Part shown: in pieces, positions 5,501 through 5,912 of the stretch
How the letters are laid out: every line of letters starts with the position of its first letter
Position numbering within the stretch: position 1 is the stretch's first letter
Source: Caulobacter sp.
GTDB lineage: Bacteria; Pseudomonadota; Alphaproteobacteria; Caulobacterales; Caulobacteraceae
Reading direction: 5' to 3'
Assembly (NCBI GenBank): GCA_014378155.1
Contig: JACMOF010000417.1
Coordinates: 1 to 5,912 of the forward strand
Length of the DNA: 5,912 nucleotides
Notes under the pieces: model-generated
The model's database searches: none
What the model saw: the letters and a program-made list of their open reading frames with translations, nothing else
Told to the model about the DNA's origin: nothing
Program-made: the position numbers and the translations under genes

Positions 5501-5684
5501 CTGCTACGTCAACCGCTCGATGACCGGCGCCGTGGTCGGCGTCCAGCCGTTCGGCGGCGAGGGCCTGTCGGGCACCGGCCCCAAGGCCGGCGGGCCCCAT
5601 GCGCTGCTGCGCTACGCCGTGGAGCGGGCGCTGAGCGTCAACATCACGGCCCAGGGCGGGGATCCGGCGCTGCTGAATCTGTGA
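2592..5684 (+). CDS. putA: Bifunctional proline dehydrogenase / L-glutamate gamma-semialdehyde dehydrogenase PutA
   Basis: The 1030-residue enzyme oxidises proline to pyrroline-5-carboxylate (FAD) and then the semialdehyde to glutamate (NAD+), passing the intermediate between sites; it feeds electrons to quinone at the membrane. Residues 1-180 are the helical arm/linker region ending in FVLGRTIEAAI (170-180). The proline dehydrogenase barrel (about 190-480) shows DMLGEGARTAADA (193-205), GVSIKLSALTPRYE (233-246) with the conserved Lys237, RLVKGAYWDSEIKRAQ (339-354), and YLVRRLLENGANTSF (454-468), whose Arg457-Arg458 match the substrate-carboxylate pair of E. coli PutA. The aldehyde dehydrogenase half shows SPWDFPLAIFTGQ (686-698), FTGGTDTG (763-770), Glu790 in IAETGG, the nucleophile Cys824 in GSAGQRCSAL, EREVFGPV (915-922) and QPFGGEGLSGTGPKAGG (985-1001). 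No ribbon-helix-helix domain precedes the arm, so it is a minimal, non-regulatory PutA, consistent with a separate regulator next door. Start: GAGG (2583-2586) lies 5 bases before ATG. All key residues are present and the frame is intact. Confidence 0.98.
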   Translation: MTDWDTLDDGKYRDEAAVIADLLAAQPLSLEDRAAVRAEAEALVRGARRSVRKQGVVESFLQEFSLGTREGLALMCLAEALLRTPDDDTRDKLIAEKIGSADWASHLGGSDSLFVNASTWGLMLTGKLVEPDDQAQRVLRAFIKKIAGRLGEPVIRAAVGQAVRIMGEQFVLGRTIEAAIKRAAHDNDICSFDMLGEGARTAADAARYEKSYADAIQTVGKLSNRAGPEAGHGVSIKLSALTPRYEATQEARVWDELYPRILRLALIAAEHDLSFTIDAEEADRLALSLKLLDRLCREPELGDWTGLGLAVQAYQKRCPEVIARLTALSKETGRRLMVRLVKGAYWDSEIKRAQVAGRPDYPVYTTKPATDLSYLVCAKALVAAAPHLYAQFATHNAHTLAAVVRMAKNAGVKIEHQRLHGMGEALYAAADDLYDGVTLRAYAPVGGHEDLLPYLVRRLLENGANTSFVHALLDERVPVEQVVVDPITAVEAHPDRHAKIPTPTNIYGPWRRNSAGVDLSVKAARDRLAAHLVELDKLTLSSGPLIGGKFTAGAPPMPVQSPADPARVVGVVSEAQLPQIDQAFKLARAAQPAWDQAGGPARAVVLRSMGDALEANIERLIAILSREAGKTLPDAVAEGREAVDFCRYYAKLAEEQFGLAGETLTGPAGGTNTLRLAGRGVFVCISPWDFPLAIFTGQIAAALAAGNAVLAKPAEQTPLVAYKAVKLYHAAGLDHRLLALLPGRGETVGAALTAHDGLDGVAFTGGTDTGWRINQTLAQRQGPIVPFIAETGGLNGMFVDTTAQREQVIDDVILSAFGSAGQRCSALRLLFLPEDTADGLIEGLKGAMDALVIGDPALAVTDVGPVIDAEAKAALDKHLVRLRHEAKVLHQLTAPEAGTFFAPVLAEIPAADFLEREVFGPVLHVVRYRPEDLEQVAGALAARHYGLTLGVHSRIERFAADVQRLVPAGNCYVNRSMTGAVVGVQPFGGEGLSGTGPKAGGPHALLRYAVERALSVNITAQGGDPALLNL

Positions 5685-5720
5685 GTTGACGATCTCGGCC
5701 AGGGGCGGGATTCTGCGTCC

Positions 5721-5912
5721 ATGGCCGATGGATTTGATCTTCACCTGGACGACGAACGGGCCGCCAAACTCAAGGCTCTGGCGGACCGGCTCGACATGTC
5801 ACCGGAGGACTATGCGGGCCTGTTGATCGATCGGGACCTCGCGAACAGTAATTCGGGGTGGGTCGATCCAGACCCCGCCATCGATGAAGCCATAGCGGAC
5901 GAGGTTGAGCGC
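5721..5912 (+). CDS. Ribbon-helix-helix antitoxin-like protein, N-terminal part (runs off the window)
   Basis: Translation from ATG 5721 gives 64 residues with no stop before the edge. The N-terminus has the alternating pattern FDLHLDDERAAKLKALADRL (5-24), then MSPEDYAGLLIDRDL (26-40): a short strand, a helix, a turn and a second helix, as in ribbon-helix-helix proteins of the ParD/CopG kind. A flexible acidic stretch, WVDPDPAIDEAIADEVE, follows and looks like the toxin-binding tail of type II antitoxins. It begins 36 bases after the putA stop, in the same frame, with only a weak ribosome site (GGGA, 5707-5710, 10 bases ahead). TTGACG at 5686-5691 could be a -35, but no good -10 is seen. A ParE/RelE-type toxin gene would be expected just downstream, outside the window. 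The antitoxin role is inferred, since RHH proteins also act alone. Confidence 0.7.
   Translation, partial: MADGFDLHLDDERAAKLKALADRLDMSPEDYAGLLIDRDLANSNSGWVDPDPAIDEAIADEVER

Overview
The window has very high GC and strong third-position GC bias. It comes from an alphaproteobacterium, most likely Caulobacterales (Caulobacter or Phenylobacterium type). The support is a minimal PutA without a DNA-binding domain, a divergent Lrp/AsnC regulator beside it, and two intergenic repeats that I recall as scattered through Caulobacterales genomes. No taxonomic search was run.

Layout: (1) 1-177 is the 3' end of a NodT-type outer-membrane efflux channel gene. (2) 174-394 is non-coding; a repeat of about 107 bp with 11-bp terminal inverted repeats supplies the channel gene's stop codon, and a small palindrome follows. 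(3) 395-898 (minus) encodes an exported lipocalin-like protein, divergent from 991-1560 (plus), an ABATE/CGNR zinc-finger regulator. The 92-bp gap between them holds two related 19-bp dyads that look like an operator pair. (4) 1561-1700 is a convergent gap filled by two inverted copies of a dispersed repeat; a T-run beside the distal copy makes a plausible terminator for the CGNR gene. (5) 1701-2162 (minus) is an Lrp/AsnC regulator (PutR-like), divergent from 2592-5684 (plus), putA. Their 429-bp gap carries two copies of a 44-bp block, one near each gene, separated by a GC-rich segment that can fold into a hairpin. (6) 5721-5912 (plus) is the start of a small gene for a ribbon-helix-helix antitoxin-like protein, cut by the window edge.

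How the genes work together: the clearest functional unit is putR-putA. PutA oxidises proline to glutamate in two steps. Because this PutA lacks the ribbon-helix-helix domain of enterobacterial PutA, the adjacent Lrp-family protein is the expected proline-responsive activator. The lipocalin-like/CGNR pair looks like a second small regulator-target divergon of unknown physiological role. Most of the window is ordinary chromosome; the two divergent control regions and the repeat-gene junctions deserve the closest look.
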